Assembly: GCA_028280415.1 (NCBI GenBank)
Contig: JANQLV010000029.1
Location: 1-64,000, forward strand
Direction: 5' to 3'
Length of the DNA: 64,000 bases
Origin: Saprospiraceae bacterium
GTDB taxonomy: Bacteria; Bacteroidota; Bacteroidia; Chitinophagales; Saprospiraceae
The notes below the pieces were generated by a model. That model searched no databases and was not told the origin of the DNA. It was given only the letters and a program-made list of their open reading frames with translations. Positions 7,866 through 17,169 of the stretch are shown here, piece by piece. The translations under genes were made by a program, and so were the position numbers. The stretch's first letter is position 1, and every line of letters starts with the position of its first letter.

Positions 7866-9995
7866 TTATAATAAATCTTCTAACCCTTTAGAATCATTCT
7901 TTTCACTTTGGTCAGATTTAATTTCTACCTCTATTTCTTTATTTAGCTTCGTTCTTTTTTCAATAATGCCTTCCTTTTTTTTCTTTTTAGTTGAAACATT
8001 CTCTTCAACTTTGTTCTTCTTAAAATGCTTTGCAATTAGTTCATTGACGTTTTCGATCCATGGACTTGATTTTAGAAGAGTCTTTGTAGCTTCTTGTAGG
8101 AAGTTTAAAACAGGTGAATCGCTTGTATTATTTGGGAAACCTAAAATTTTTATATCAGGATTTAATCCCTCTGCTGATTTTATAGAATTAGCTAAATTTT
8201 CACCTATGCTATTGATAACTCTAATCTTTTCTTCGTTATTCAAGTTGGTATAGGCAATCAATAACTCTTGTTCAAGAGATTTTTGTAAAAAGTCATAACT
8301 TAATTCATCTTGTCTAAGCTCTCTTTTAAGTTCATGTGCAAGGATTTGAGAATAGTGTTTTAACTTTTCTTCTTCTCTTTGATAATTAAGGCTTAACTTA
8401 TTTGCCTCGTTCTGAATTTCTTGAATTTTTAACTTTCCTTCAGCAATTTTAAGTTCTTGTAATTGGTCTACTGAATAAGGGATATCTTCTAATTGGTTTG
8501 GAAGCTCTCTTTGCTTAGTGACTATCTCTAACTCTGCTTCAATTTTTTCAACCTGAAGGGTATTTTTATTTTTTATTTTTGCTTTTTCAAGTTCATTTTC
8601 TCTATTAAGCTTACTTAATTCAACTTCCTGAATTGTAGCATTGGCTTCATCTTCCCTTTTTGATAATTCCACTTCTTTTTCTAGACTCTCTAACTCTTTT
8701 TCCTTAATGGAGATCATCTCCTTTTTACGAACTTCGTCTAACTCATTAAGATCTAAAAGTGTCTTATTCTCATAAGATTTAATAACGACTTTATTCTTAT
8801 TATCTGTCTCAGCCTTTAAAATTGCATTTTTCTGTTCGAGGAAATACTCTTCTAATCTCATTTTTTCCTCTAACTCTTTTTCACGAATTTTTTTATTGTT
8901 TTCAAGTTGCAATTCTAGAATTTTTTGTTGGTCGTCTGTCTCTTTATATTTATTGTTGATTTCTGCGATCTTTAACTTATGTTGAGTTTCAATTTCTTTT
9001 GTTTTTTCATTCAACTCATTTTTTTGATTTTTAATAGTATTCTCGTGCTCTCCAATTAACTTTTCTATTGCGGCTTCAAATTTTTTTTCATTTTCTAAGA
9101 ATATTTGATCTAATTTTTTGTTTTCTAACTCAGCCTCTTTTTTCTTTTGATCGTACTCATGCTTTAATTTAAGAAGAACAACTTCAAATTCTTCTTTATG
9201 CCTCATTAGCTTTTCTTGGACTATATGAAACAAGTCTAAATATTCAATAATTGGCTGATTTCCTGGAAGCCCTAAATCTTGATCTCTGATTCCATCTTTT
9301 GTTAAGTTTTTAATGCTTATTGAGCAGGAATTTTCTTGTACTGAAAAATTAAACGCTTCGATTTTTTTGCTAACAATTTCTTCCACTACTTTAGAAAGGT
9401 TTTTCCCATCTTCTATTTCTTTTATCCTGAGTTTAAGTCTGTTTTCCATTTCCTGAAGTTGATGCATACTAGCTACTGTTTCTGGACTTGAATTCATCTT
9501 CTCAATAAGGTATTTAAACTTAGTTACCATTTCACCTCCAGCTTTACAGTCCGCCCACGCAATAGATAAAAAACTTTCTCTTTTTAGAACTTTTAAAACG
9601 AATCTAATTTGGCTTTCTATCCATTTGGCAGCTCCTTGCAACTGATCCTCACCTTCTTTGTTTTTTTGTTGATACGCTGGTACACATTGCTCGATTTGGG
9701 CTAATGTAGGATTACCATCTATTTTTGGAGCAACTTCTATTTCAAACAAAAGATCGATTACAGCTCCATCTGAAGTTTGAAAGGCATCCTCTTCGATTTT
9801 AATTCTAATAGGTAAATTAGGAATATCAGTTTTTTCAAGAATATCGCCATAATGATCTCTAGGCTTGTCATTTGGAAGAACGATTCCAATTCGAGGTGGA
9901 ATGAAATATCTTCCAATTGCCCAACTTGCAAAAATTGAATCATAATATTTAATGTATTGCACATAACCAGGTTTATTATATATTCGTTGTTTCAT
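7866..9995 (-). CDS. SPFH/flotillin-like long coiled-coil protein
   Basis: 709 residues. Residues about 35-170 resemble a Band-7/SPFH (prohibitin-flotillin) domain: a strand-rich stretch with DGAVIDLLFEIEVAP, then AAKWIESQIRFVLKVL. Residues about 260-600 are an almost unbroken Glu/Lys-rich coiled coil, as in flotillins, which form membrane rings. No membrane helix is visible, so attachment would be through the SPFH part or the neighbouring DUF4407 protein. It is the second gene of the operon. The SPFH assignment is from pattern only and is the least certain part. The C-terminal 60 residues are basic and probably disordered. Confidence 0.7.
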   Translation of the reverse strand: MKQRIYNKPGYVQYIKYYDSIFASWAIGRYFIPPRIGIVLPNDKPRDHYGDILEKTDIPNLPIRIKIEEDAFQTSDGAVIDLLFEIEVAPKIDGNPTLAQIEQCVPAYQQKNKEGEDQLQGAAKWIESQIRFVLKVLKRESFLSIAWADCKAGGEMVTKFKYLIEKMNSSPETVASMHQLQEMENRLKLRIKEIEDGKNLSKVVEEIVSKKIEAFNFSVQENSCSISIKNLTKDGIRDQDLGLPGNQPIIEYLDLFHIVQEKLMRHKEEFEVVLLKLKHEYDQKKKEAELENKKLDQIFLENEKKFEAAIEKLIGEHENTIKNQKNELNEKTKEIETQHKLKIAEINNKYKETDDQQKILELQLENNKKIREKELEEKMRLEEYFLEQKNAILKAETDNKNKVVIKSYENKTLLDLNELDEVRKKEMISIKEKELESLEKEVELSKREDEANATIQEVELSKLNRENELEKAKIKNKNTLQVEKIEAELEIVTKQRELPNQLEDIPYSVDQLQELKIAEGKLKIQEIQNEANKLSLNYQREEEKLKHYSQILAHELKRELRQDELSYDFLQKSLEQELLIAYTNLNNEEKIRVINSIGENLANSIKSAEGLNPDIKILGFPNNTSDSPVLNFLQEATKTLLKSSPWIENVNELIAKHFKKNKVEENVSTKKKKKEGIIEKRTKLNKEIEVEIKSDQSEKNDSKGLEDLL

Positions 9996-10069
9996 TTTTT
10001 TAGATTATAAGTGCTATTTATTAGCTTCTTAGTTAAAAAAAACATATACAGACAATCTTGTAATATTAA

Positions 10070-11752
10070 TTATCCCATTTCCTTTTTTAGCTCAGTATAT
10101 GAAAGCATTCGTTTTGAGACAGGAGAGTATATTTGGTAATTAGGCATGGTTGCAAAATCCCTTAAATCATCATTTGCATCGTTTAAAAATATCCTCGCCT
10201 CTTTTATTAATCCAACTTTTTCATTGGACACTGATATTATATAATTTAGTATGTAATGTGTGTAGTTGTCGTCAGTCTCATGAAGTTGTTTGTTTGCTAA
10301 GTTGATTGTTTGCTCATAAAGAGATTTTGCCTTATCTTCAAAACGATTCCTTAGTTCAAGGTTACTTTGACTAATTAATTCAGATACTTGGGCATTAGAA
10401 AATAAGATTGTTGCTAATTTATTATAGCTAGATTGTTGACCTTTTTCCATTGCAGCATCCAAATGGCTATTAGCTTTGTTAAACATTTCTCCTGCAAGTT
10501 TTAGGTCTTTCTTGCTAGGAAAGGGAGCACCCTTTTCCTTCGAAGGGAAATATATATTACCCAGACAGTTGTATAATTGAGCTAGTAATATATCAGATAT
10601 ATTTGATGATGAAATTTTATTTTCAATATTTGAAAAACCTATGACTACATCATCAAAAGAAGTATTTTGTCCCCAATACCTACTTTCAGCATGGAGGAAA
10701 AGAGCTTCCATATCAGTACTATCAAACTTATATGCTTCTTCAAATATTTTTGCTGCATTTTGATACTTTCCCTGCCGAAAAGCTATAAGACCTTTTTGAT
10801 ATAAAGCGTGTCCAATTATACGTTCATTCCAAGCCTGATATCCTCCAACTTCATCAATAATGTTTTTCTCTGGAAATAATATTTCCTTTATACCATGGTT
10901 AATTTTTAATTTGCCTTTTTCAATTGCCGTATCTAGTCTTTTTATTGCATCTTTATATTGCCCTTCTATTCTTAGGCTTATTCCCAATAATAGGTAGACA
11001 TCACCGTTTATTAATTCCCGTTGTTCTTTGTCAGCTAAAGCAAGGACTGGGTTTGCTTGACTAGCTAGTTCGTTATATTGGCCTATATTAAATTTTGTTG
11101 AATAGTTTTTTCTAGAAACAAGTGAACTAATCCTAATTCCCTTTGCATTAATTCCCTTTGCAATCTTTTTCTTTTGAGAAAGCTGATGCCCTCGTTGAAT
11201 TTCAGCCTCCTTGCCTCTTTTTTCTTCAGCCTCAATTAATTGCCTATACTTAACATCCAATTCCTCTGCTTTTCCTTGCAGTTTGAACATTTGGTCTAGT
11301 GATCCAATAAAATCTGTAGTGCTTTTTACATTACTTTTTACCGTATCCAATAATCCTTGCCATTTTTCTTCTTGATTTCTACGGTACTCATCATGCTTTT
11401 CCTGTTGCTCTGTTACCATTTGACGATATCTTGAATTCTCTTTTTCAGATGCTCGCTTTCTCGTCCAATCAGAAAACCTTTGAGAGATTGTTGTTATACT
11501 TACAATTGCTGCTAGTATCCAAAAGAACAGATTTACAGACCACTTTAATGCAGCACTTCGTTCTTCAACTCTAATCAATGAAGTACTCAATTGCTGAATA
11601 TTTTTTTCCAGTTTTACGATTTGAAGTTTTAACGAATCTAACTCGGTAGGTTGACTGAAAACATTATTTGAAAGCAGCAAAGAAAAAATAAGGCATAGTC
11701 CAGTAAATAAATATATTTTATTACTCTTTATGTGTTTTTTAATTTGTCTCAT
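10070..11752 (-). CDS. Membrane-anchored coiled-coil/TPR protein, operon start
   Basis: 560 residues. The N-terminal hydrophobic helix (about 14-33) ending in SNNVFSQ looks like a signal anchor. A periplasmic coiled coil (LKLQIVKLEKNIQQLSTSLIRVEE) and a second membrane helix (about 72-88) follow, then a cytoplasmic coiled coil to about 200 and TPR-like repeats (DVYLLLGISLRIEGQYKDAIKRLDTA; GLIAFRQGKYQNAAKIFEEAYKF). The plan matches the operon's last gene. It is the first gene, divergent from 11999 across about 250 bp that should hold both promoters. It is probably a scaffold or sensor of a membrane complex. Confidence 0.75.
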   Translation of the reverse strand: MRQIKKHIKSNKIYLFTGLCLIFSLLLSNNVFSQPTELDSLKLQIVKLEKNIQQLSTSLIRVEERSAALKWSVNLFFWILAAIVSITTISQRFSDWTRKRASEKENSRYRQMVTEQQEKHDEYRRNQEEKWQGLLDTVKSNVKSTTDFIGSLDQMFKLQGKAEELDVKYRQLIEAEEKRGKEAEIQRGHQLSQKKKIAKGINAKGIRISSLVSRKNYSTKFNIGQYNELASQANPVLALADKEQRELINGDVYLLLGISLRIEGQYKDAIKRLDTAIEKGKLKINHGIKEILFPEKNIIDEVGGYQAWNERIIGHALYQKGLIAFRQGKYQNAAKIFEEAYKFDSTDMEALFLHAESRYWGQNTSFDDVVIGFSNIENKISSSNISDILLAQLYNCLGNIYFPSKEKGAPFPSKKDLKLAGEMFNKANSHLDAAMEKGQQSSYNKLATILFSNAQVSELISQSNLELRNRFEDKAKSLYEQTINLANKQLHETDDNYTHYILNYIISVSNEKVGLIKEARIFLNDANDDLRDFATMPNYQIYSPVSKRMLSYTELKKEMG

Positions 11753-11998
11753 AATCCGTTATCATGAATGAAATATGTGTAGTTGGAATACAATATTATA
11801 GGTAGCAATTTTAATTATCTCATTAAAAATTCACTCGCGCACTACTACCAATTCCTCCACCGTAAAAATAGAGAATGCTAATTCATTTTTTGCAGACACT
11901 TATTTATCATAATACCAATAAAATATGTTAAATTTATCGATTTATAAATTTTAACTAATTGATTTTCAGTGTTTTCACCCATAAACAAAATACTATAA

Positions 11999-13441
11999 AT
12001 GAAAGATGCTAAATTGATTGCTTTAGTTAAAAAACTTGATCCAAACGAGTTTAAAGAGTTTGGTAAGTTTATTTATTCTCCCTACTTTAACTCTAATAAA
12101 AAGCTAGAAAGATTATTTGAATGTATTAAGCTGGCCTACCCTTCACTGAGTGGTAAAAAAATAGAGAAAGTATATATAGGAAGGGAAGTTTTTGGAGAAA
12201 GTTTTAATCAGCTAAAGATAAATAAGTTAATGTCAGAAATGACTAAACTATTAAGAAAGTTTATTGCATTTCAATCTTTTCAGAGGAGTCAGATTGCAGT
12301 TAATTATGCGGAGGCAACTTGGTATTATAACAATAATATGTTAATACATTTTAAGAAGATTTCACACGAAATAAAAAACAAAAGTAGCACTATATCTGAT
12401 TTAGGAGGGTTTGAACATCTAATTAATTTTTTGATCGATTACAAAGCGTATAACCACCCTTACTTCTCTGACAAAACCCCTCCAGGAGATGTACTTTTAA
12501 ATGCCAACAAACGATTAGAGCAATACTTTATACTCTCTAGGCTTAAGCTGGTGTTTGAATCACAAGGAAGGAAAAAGATTCTGAAGGAAAAAGAGACTTT
12601 GAAAATTAATTCCCTAGATAAGAAACTAATTCAGAAACATAAAAATGATTCATTAATCAGTATTTATAATAATTTGATTTCATTACAAAAAAAGAGTGAT
12701 TTAAAACTAATGCTTGAAGTTCAAACTAATTTCACTTTAGAGATTGAGAACTTTCTTGATGCTGAAAAATTGGTTATCATTTATGCCCTGATAAACCATT
12801 TTAGTTTTCTATATCATTCTGGTAACCCTAATCTTATAAATAATATTCATAAATTATTTAAACTTGGATTAATTCATAAAATATTTACACTTTCTGGAAA
12901 GATTCGGCATACAACATTTTTAAATATTTGTGTTACCTCAGCCGCTGCCGAAGATTTTAAATTTTTATATTATTTTATTGATACTTATGAGGCATATCTG
13001 GACTTTTCAGTTCGACAGGATACCGTTAATTTAGGTTTTGCATATGGTTTTTTTCATGAGAAGCAGTACGATCGAGCAATAGATCAATTAAATGCATTAC
13101 CTAACTTAAAACTTCCAGAATATGGACTAAGAAGAAGAAATCTTGAAATTCGATGTTTTTACGAAAAGACACTTCAAGCCCCAAAGTATGTAAATTTACT
13201 AATTGCAAAAATCAAAGCTTTTGAAAAATATCTTCAAAGGAACGAGATGATTTCTACAAATAGGATAACAGGGTATAAGAACTTTCTTCATTTCACCAAA
13301 AGGTTAATTAAAGCAAATGAAACGAAATTCGATAAAGGTGAATTTCTGAAAAAACTTAACTCAAAAAAACATATTGTGTCTATAACCTGGTTAAGAAAAA
13401 AAATTAAGGAGGAGAAGTACCCCTCCTTAAGTCCATCTTAA
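11999..13441 (+). CDS. All-helical protein of unknown function
   Basis: 480 residues, no signal peptide or membrane helix, helix-rich throughout. The N-terminus (LIALVKKLDPNEFKEFGKFIYSPYFNSNKKLERLFECI) and VFGESFNQLKINKLMSEMTKLLRKFIAFQ resemble a group of paralogous hypothetical proteins I associate with Bacteroidota such as Saprospiraceae, but I know no function. TPR-like pairs may occur in the C-terminal half (LGFAYGFFHEKQYDRAIDQLNAL). It is divergent from the SPFH/DUF4407 operon and its end overlaps by 4 bp the convergent double-glycine leader peptide gene. Confidence 0.75.
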   Translation: MKDAKLIALVKKLDPNEFKEFGKFIYSPYFNSNKKLERLFECIKLAYPSLSGKKIEKVYIGREVFGESFNQLKINKLMSEMTKLLRKFIAFQSFQRSQIAVNYAEATWYYNNNMLIHFKKISHEIKNKSSTISDLGGFEHLINFLIDYKAYNHPYFSDKTPPGDVLLNANKRLEQYFILSRLKLVFESQGRKKILKEKETLKINSLDKKLIQKHKNDSLISIYNNLISLQKKSDLKLMLEVQTNFTLEIENFLDAEKLVIIYALINHFSFLYHSGNPNLINNIHKLFKLGLIHKIFTLSGKIRHTTFLNICVTSAAAEDFKFLYYFIDTYEAYLDFSVRQDTVNLGFAYGFFHEKQYDRAIDQLNALPNLKLPEYGLRRRNLEIRCFYEKTLQAPKYVNLLIAKIKAFEKYLQRNEMISTNRITGYKNFLHFTKRLIKANETKFDKGEFLKKLNSKKHIVSITWLRKKIKEEKYPSLSPS

Positions 13442-13593
13442 CTTTCAATGATGTCTTCAATGATGAACGTTTCATTGGTTTGACCATCATGATTAGGTGA
13501 ACTATTTGTTCCACCTTTTACTTGTTTTTGTTGAGCTTTCGTCAACTTAAATGCTTGGAATTTTTTTATTCCATTCTGATTTTGTTTCGACAT
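13438..13593 (-). CDS. Double-glycine leader peptide (RiPP/bacteriocin-like precursor)
   Basis: 51 residues from the ATG at 13593. The leader FQAFKLTKAQQKQVKGG ends in GG, the classical cleavage site for peptidase-containing ABC transporters, and the LTK-x-QQK-x-xKGG form is common in Bacteroidota natural-product precursors. The core would be about 23 residues, TNSSPNHDGQTNETFIIEDIIES: acidic, without Cys. No C39 peptidase, maturase or exporter lies nearby, so the export partner would have to be elsewhere. A longer frame up to 13680 exists, but its first 29 residues do not look like a leader. The gene might also be a decayed precursor. Confidence 0.6.
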   Translation of the reverse strand: MSKQNQNGIKKFQAFKLTKAQQKQVKGGTNSSPNHDGQTNETFIIEDIIES

Positions 13594-13989
13594 AGCAAAA
13601 CGAATTTGTGTTTGCCAATCTCGACCATTGACAAACGGATTAAACAATGCAGTTACTAAATCCGGATTTAGAGCGATCAATCGCTTATAGTGAATTCATG
13701 CATTGTCATGTTTACAGTGATGACTATGTCAATTGGAATCAGAATGTTTTTATCATTCCAAAATTCTAAGATTATGAATTATTAAGAGGAGTTTTTAAAA
13801 GTTTTGGCATACTAGATTTCAGGGTTTTGAATTTTAGACAATCAAATTATCAAATAGCATTGTTGCTCTTGCACGAGAAGTAAACTTTTATTTGTTATGT
13901 ATTATTAAATTTTGAATAATGGATTCCATAGAAATTCTTGGAATTTCCTGAAGGAAATTATATTTCCAGATATTTTAATATTAGATCAT

Positions 13990-15018
13990 ATGGAGAACTC
14001 ACAAAAACAAGTATTAGTTAATAAGGCTAATCAATTAATTGAGTCAATTAAATCAAAAGGTTATAGCCAAAAAGAAATAGCCTCTTTGATGGGTACAACA
14101 TCACCGACCTTAAGCAAGCTGAAAATGTTGGAATATTTTCCCTCCAATGGAGAGGTAATGATAAAAAAACTCGAAGTATTTAATAAAGACTTAGAAAAGA
14201 ACCCTAATAAGTATAAAAATACATTGTCTTTGAGGAGTTCCTCCTATGGTATTACAACGATTGTAATTTCATTATTAGTTATTTCTTTACTTTTTAATGC
14301 ATACTTTCTCTGGGGTGAAAAAAAAGAGCCGAATGTTAATGATGCATTTAATAAATTGTTTGAATCTGAAATGCAAGTATTACCATATCAGGAAAAACCA
14401 GAATTGCCATGCTATCATTATCAGAGGAAGTGGGAGTTAGACGGAGAGAATCCATATATAATTCCTCTAACAACCCAGGATGGAAATTATTACTATAAGT
14501 CGATGTTAGTTGAATTCTACGCTTGGTGTGAAATTGAAAACTCAGAAGGTGATAAGTTAGAAGCACTAGAATTTTTCACAAATGAACTTTGGAAAGATGA
14601 AAAAGGGAGAAAACTAAATATCGATTCCTTAAGAAATCTAAGTTTAGAAAATCCTTTTGGTTTAATTAAAATTGCAGAAGTAAGTTCAATTTTCTCTGAC
14701 ATGATTAAATTTGAGCAAAATCCCGTAAAAAAACTAACTGAACCAACATCACGTGAAGGCAAAAGAATTGCCCGATATGTTCCTAATCAAATTAAACAAG
14801 GATATGAAAAAGAAGTTTCATTAGTATTAGATAAATACATTTCAAAGTTATCTAAAACTAATTGTCCCAAAGTTCGAATTTTTGGAAATGAAAATGGTTT
14901 TCCTCTTCTCTATAATAGCGAACTAATAATGCAGTTTGAATGTTCCTTTTTTGAGGCTAATGATGATGGGATTAAAACCACCCCTTATTTTAAAAGGCTT
15001 AGAAAAGTTAAACAGTAA
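13990..15018 (+). CDS. HTH protein with single membrane anchor and extracytoplasmic domain
   Basis: 342 residues from the ATG at 13990 (an upstream ATG at 13912 would add 26 poorly convincing residues). Residues about 10-45 form a resolvase/Xre-like helix-turn-helix (KSKGYSQKEIASLMGTTSPTLSKLK). A single membrane helix lies at about 88-106 (ITTIVISLLVISLLFNAYFLW), and the last 230 residues would lie outside the cytoplasm. That is the plan of a one-component membrane-bound transcription regulator such as the ToxR/CadC type, though the domains are not homologous by eye. The outer domain is unrecognised. Its neighbours, a leader peptide gene and a recombinase, give no clear ligand. Confidence 0.65.
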   Translation: MENSQKQVLVNKANQLIESIKSKGYSQKEIASLMGTTSPTLSKLKMLEYFPSNGEVMIKKLEVFNKDLEKNPNKYKNTLSLRSSSYGITTIVISLLVISLLFNAYFLWGEKKEPNVNDAFNKLFESEMQVLPYQEKPELPCYHYQRKWELDGENPYIIPLTTQDGNYYYKSMLVEFYAWCEIENSEGDKLEALEFFTNELWKDEKGRKLNIDSLRNLSLENPFGLIKIAEVSSIFSDMIKFEQNPVKKLTEPTSREGKRIARYVPNQIKQGYEKEVSLVLDKYISKLSKTNCPKVRIFGNENGFPLLYNSELIMQFECSFFEANDDGIKTTPYFKRLRKVKQ

Positions 15019-15049
15019 AAACAAGAGCTGTGATTTCATAGTTTTTGCT

Positions 15050-15631
15050 TTAGATAGTAACATCCCACATTCTCTTCGCCATTTCTCGTTCTTCAAGTCC
15101 AATAACACTCAAATAAATTTCAGTCGTCTCTAGTTTCGCATGACCAAGCCATTTCTTGACCAAAGTTATAGGCACTTTTGAAACGGCATGGACAGCAAAG
15201 CCATGCCGTAATCCTTTGGCTGAGGCTTGTTGCCCAACAATATTAGCTTTAGCCATTGTCTTTTTTACATGCCTCGAAGCTGTCCTCAACGAAAAATCCC
15301 ATAGACGGTTCTCTTCTGTTTTCTCACCATTTTTTATAAATATGGATAGACCATCGAGTAGAGAATCAGGGACGGGAATTTCTCGATAAATACCTTTCCT
15401 CCGCTTTTTAAGCGTTTCAAACACAATCGTTTTGTTGGAGTGGTCAATACTCAAAGGCATTAGGTTGTAAACTTCACTAATACGTGCGCCTGTGAAGTAT
15501 AAAATCTGACAGAATAATTTTTTATCAGACTTAATGTTTTGTGTCGCTTCGAAAAAACGGTGCCGCTCATCGCCATTAAGATATTTACGTTGCCCTTTAG
15601 TTGTGTATAGAGAGAAGTCAGTTTTGTGCAT
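15050..15631 (-). CDS. Small tyrosine recombinase (catalytic domain only)
   Basis: 193 residues, about half the size of an integrase, lacking the arm- and core-binding domains. Catalytic elements: GARISEVY (Arg I), KKRRKG (Lys), GLRHGF (Arg II, where the usual H-x-x-R His is replaced by Lys-Gly-Leu), LGHAKLETTEIYL (His and Tyr). Such minimal recombinases serve as plasmid resolvases or DNA invertases in other bacteria. A candidate core site with inverted TGTCCGA arms lies just upstream (15663-15689). It might resolve multimers of the excised circular element. The replaced first His leaves its activity uncertain. Confidence 0.85.
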   Translation of the reverse strand: MHKTDFSLYTTKGQRKYLNGDERHRFFEATQNIKSDKKLFCQILYFTGARISEVYNLMPLSIDHSNKTIVFETLKKRRKGIYREIPVPDSLLDGLSIFIKNGEKTEENRLWDFSLRTASRHVKKTMAKANIVGQQASAKGLRHGFAVHAVSKVPITLVKKWLGHAKLETTEIYLSVIGLEEREMAKRMWDVTI

Positions 15632-15662
15632 GCCAGGTTTCTATCCTTTGTCTGGATATAAC

Positions 15663-15689
15663 TGTCCGAGTATTGCCGATTTTCGGACA
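15663..15689. repeat. Inverted repeat, possible recombination core site
   Basis: TGTCCGA and TCGGACA are perfect 7-base inverted arms around a 13-base centre, 32 bp upstream of the small recombinase start. A second inverted pair, ATTGCCGAT (15672-15680) and ATCGGCAAT (15808-15816), flanks the gap. The roles could be a resolution site, an operator or a hairpin; the sequence alone does not decide. Confidence 0.4.
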
Positions 15690-15874
15690 ATAATCAAAGA
15701 GAAAAGAGGTGAAAAATGTGGTTTTGTGGCAGTTTTGATCGTAGAAACCCGTGTTTTTCGCTAATCTCTCCCTCGTTTTCTTAAAATTTTCTCGCGAATG
15801 GCATACTATCGGCAATTTGCAGACAACATTGATTTTAGCCTTTTGACAACGCTAATTTTAAATTGACAAGAGAT

Positions 15875-16159
15875 ATGAAAAAGGAAATTTCATCAGCGTT
15901 TCATCAATTCATTGTTGATCGCTTTGGTTACTATGAAGCTAGACATTTACACCAAAAAATGGATTTGCCCTCTCACCCCATAACAAGGGCTTATAACAAT
16001 CCTGAGAATACCCCTCATAAAATCCTTATTGCATTCTGTGAACTCTTAGATATTCCTGCTCACGAATTAATCAGAGATTATCAGGTCGGAGTCTCACGGA
16101 TTTCCAATATCGAAAAAGCCTACCACCAAAGAATGTATGAGGCTTTAAAGGAAAGCTAG
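15875..16159 (+). CDS. Small Xre-like DNA-binding protein
   Basis: 94 residues from the ATG at 15875 (an upstream TTG at 15863 would add four). Helical: FHQFIVDRFGYYEARHLHQKMDLPSHPITRAYNNPENTPHKILIAFCELLDIPAHELI resembles a helix-turn-helix of the Cro/Xre type in which the fourth and fifth helices carry the LLDIPAHEL signature. It is probably a regulator for the short plus-strand run 15875-17119. No target is identified. Confidence 0.6.
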   Translation: MKKEISSAFHQFIVDRFGYYEARHLHQKMDLPSHPITRAYNNPENTPHKILIAFCELLDIPAHELIRDYQVGVSRISNIEKAYHQRMYEALKES

Positions 16160-16186
16160 ATCATTTTTTAATATCAATTCCCCAAT

Positions 16187-16564
16187 ATGAAAAAGAAAAT
16201 CATCCGGTTAATTGAAAAGCGGATTGCATGTTTGTACAACGAGTCCTGTACACTGCTCTTGGACAAAAAAAGCTATGATGCTAAAGAAGTCGATACGCAA
16301 AGTATTACCCTCTACATTGCTTTTCTCGAAAACTCCTTGAAAAAACCATTCAATCGGTTGAACTCGTTAACCGCATTTCTAAATGAAGATGGTGAATTGC
16401 TTACAGCAAAAATGTACCCCCTCAGATTACTACGAGGTAAGATCAAAAAATCCATTCAGGATAAAAACCGTGAAGCCGCTAAACTTGCGGAAGGACTTGA
16501 TGTGAGTCGAATTGACCCTGATTATGAGGCGCTCAGTATCGAAAATCATATGAAATCAAAGTGA
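16187..16564 (+). CDS. Hypothetical helical protein
   Basis: 125 residues, helical, basic N-terminus (MKKKIIRLIEKRIACLYNES), with two Cys, no membrane helix and no recognised domain. It begins 28 bp after the small Xre-like gene and probably shares its transcript. The function is unknown. Confidence 0.55.
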   Translation: MKKKIIRLIEKRIACLYNESCTLLLDKKSYDAKEVDTQSITLYIAFLENSLKKPFNRLNSLTAFLNEDGELLTAKMYPLRLLRGKIKKSIQDKNREAAKLAEGLDVSRIDPDYEALSIENHMKSK

Positions 16565-16819
16565 TTAAAAGAGAAAAGTGTTAAAGTTTTACCTTAAAGA
16601 AGATTTTTAAGTTGTGCCTTGAAGGGATCAAATGGGATTGAATGCTCCTATTTATTTAATTGCTTGTGATTATTTGGGAATCCATGTGCCTGAACGGAGT
16701 ATAAGTTGTTGATAATCTGTGTTTTGCATTTTTAGAAGTAATCGCTTAAGTTTGTTAAAGATCAATAGCTTTTACTATTTCTTTAAAGCAAAACACTAGA
16801 ATTCAAAACCTGAAAAGTC

Positions 16820-17119
16820 ATGGCAAACGATATTATTCTCCAAGCAATTTCCACTAAGGATTTAGAAAATTTACTCCGTGATTTGGTACGCTCCGAGTTT
16901 GAGTCGATGAATGAAGAATTGCAGCGTGTAATAGGAGAAGATGATTTGGTGAGTACCGGAACGGCTTGCCGGATTTTGGGCGTGAGTACAAAAGTTTTGA
17001 AGATTCTTGTCGATCAGGGATATTTTACGATTTATCACCACTTAAAGGAAAGACGATATAACCGAGGTGAACTGTTGGCTTACAGGAATCAATACCGGGT
17101 CAACCGAAAAGTAGACTAA
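16820..17119 (+). CDS. Excisionase-like HTH protein
   Basis: 99 residues with a C-terminal MerR/excisionase-type helix-turn-helix (DLVSTGTACRILGVSTKVLKILVDQGYFTIYHHLKERRYNRGELLAYR) and a helical N-terminus (DLENLLRDLVRSEFE). This class binds DNA near attachment or origin sites or acts as a small regulator. It is the third excisionase-like gene in the window but is more distant from the 1945 and 46132 pair. Between 16565 and 16819 I see no gene. Confidence 0.7.
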   Translation: MANDIILQAISTKDLENLLRDLVRSEFESMNEELQRVIGEDDLVSTGTACRILGVSTKVLKILVDQGYFTIYHHLKERRYNRGELLAYRNQYRVNRKVD

Positions 17120-17169
17120 AAACCTCTATCTTTTATCAGAGATTCTTCTACTGGTAAAATTGATAATAA

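Noticed and set aside
13594-13680. Extended N-terminus of the leader peptide frame (29 residues)
   Set aside because: The double-glycine leader is complete from the ATG at 13593, and the extra residues do not resemble a leader or signal sequence.
14923-15815. Several short frames in both directions around the small recombinase
   Set aside because: They are out-of-frame shadows of the regulator and recombinase genes or lack motifs.
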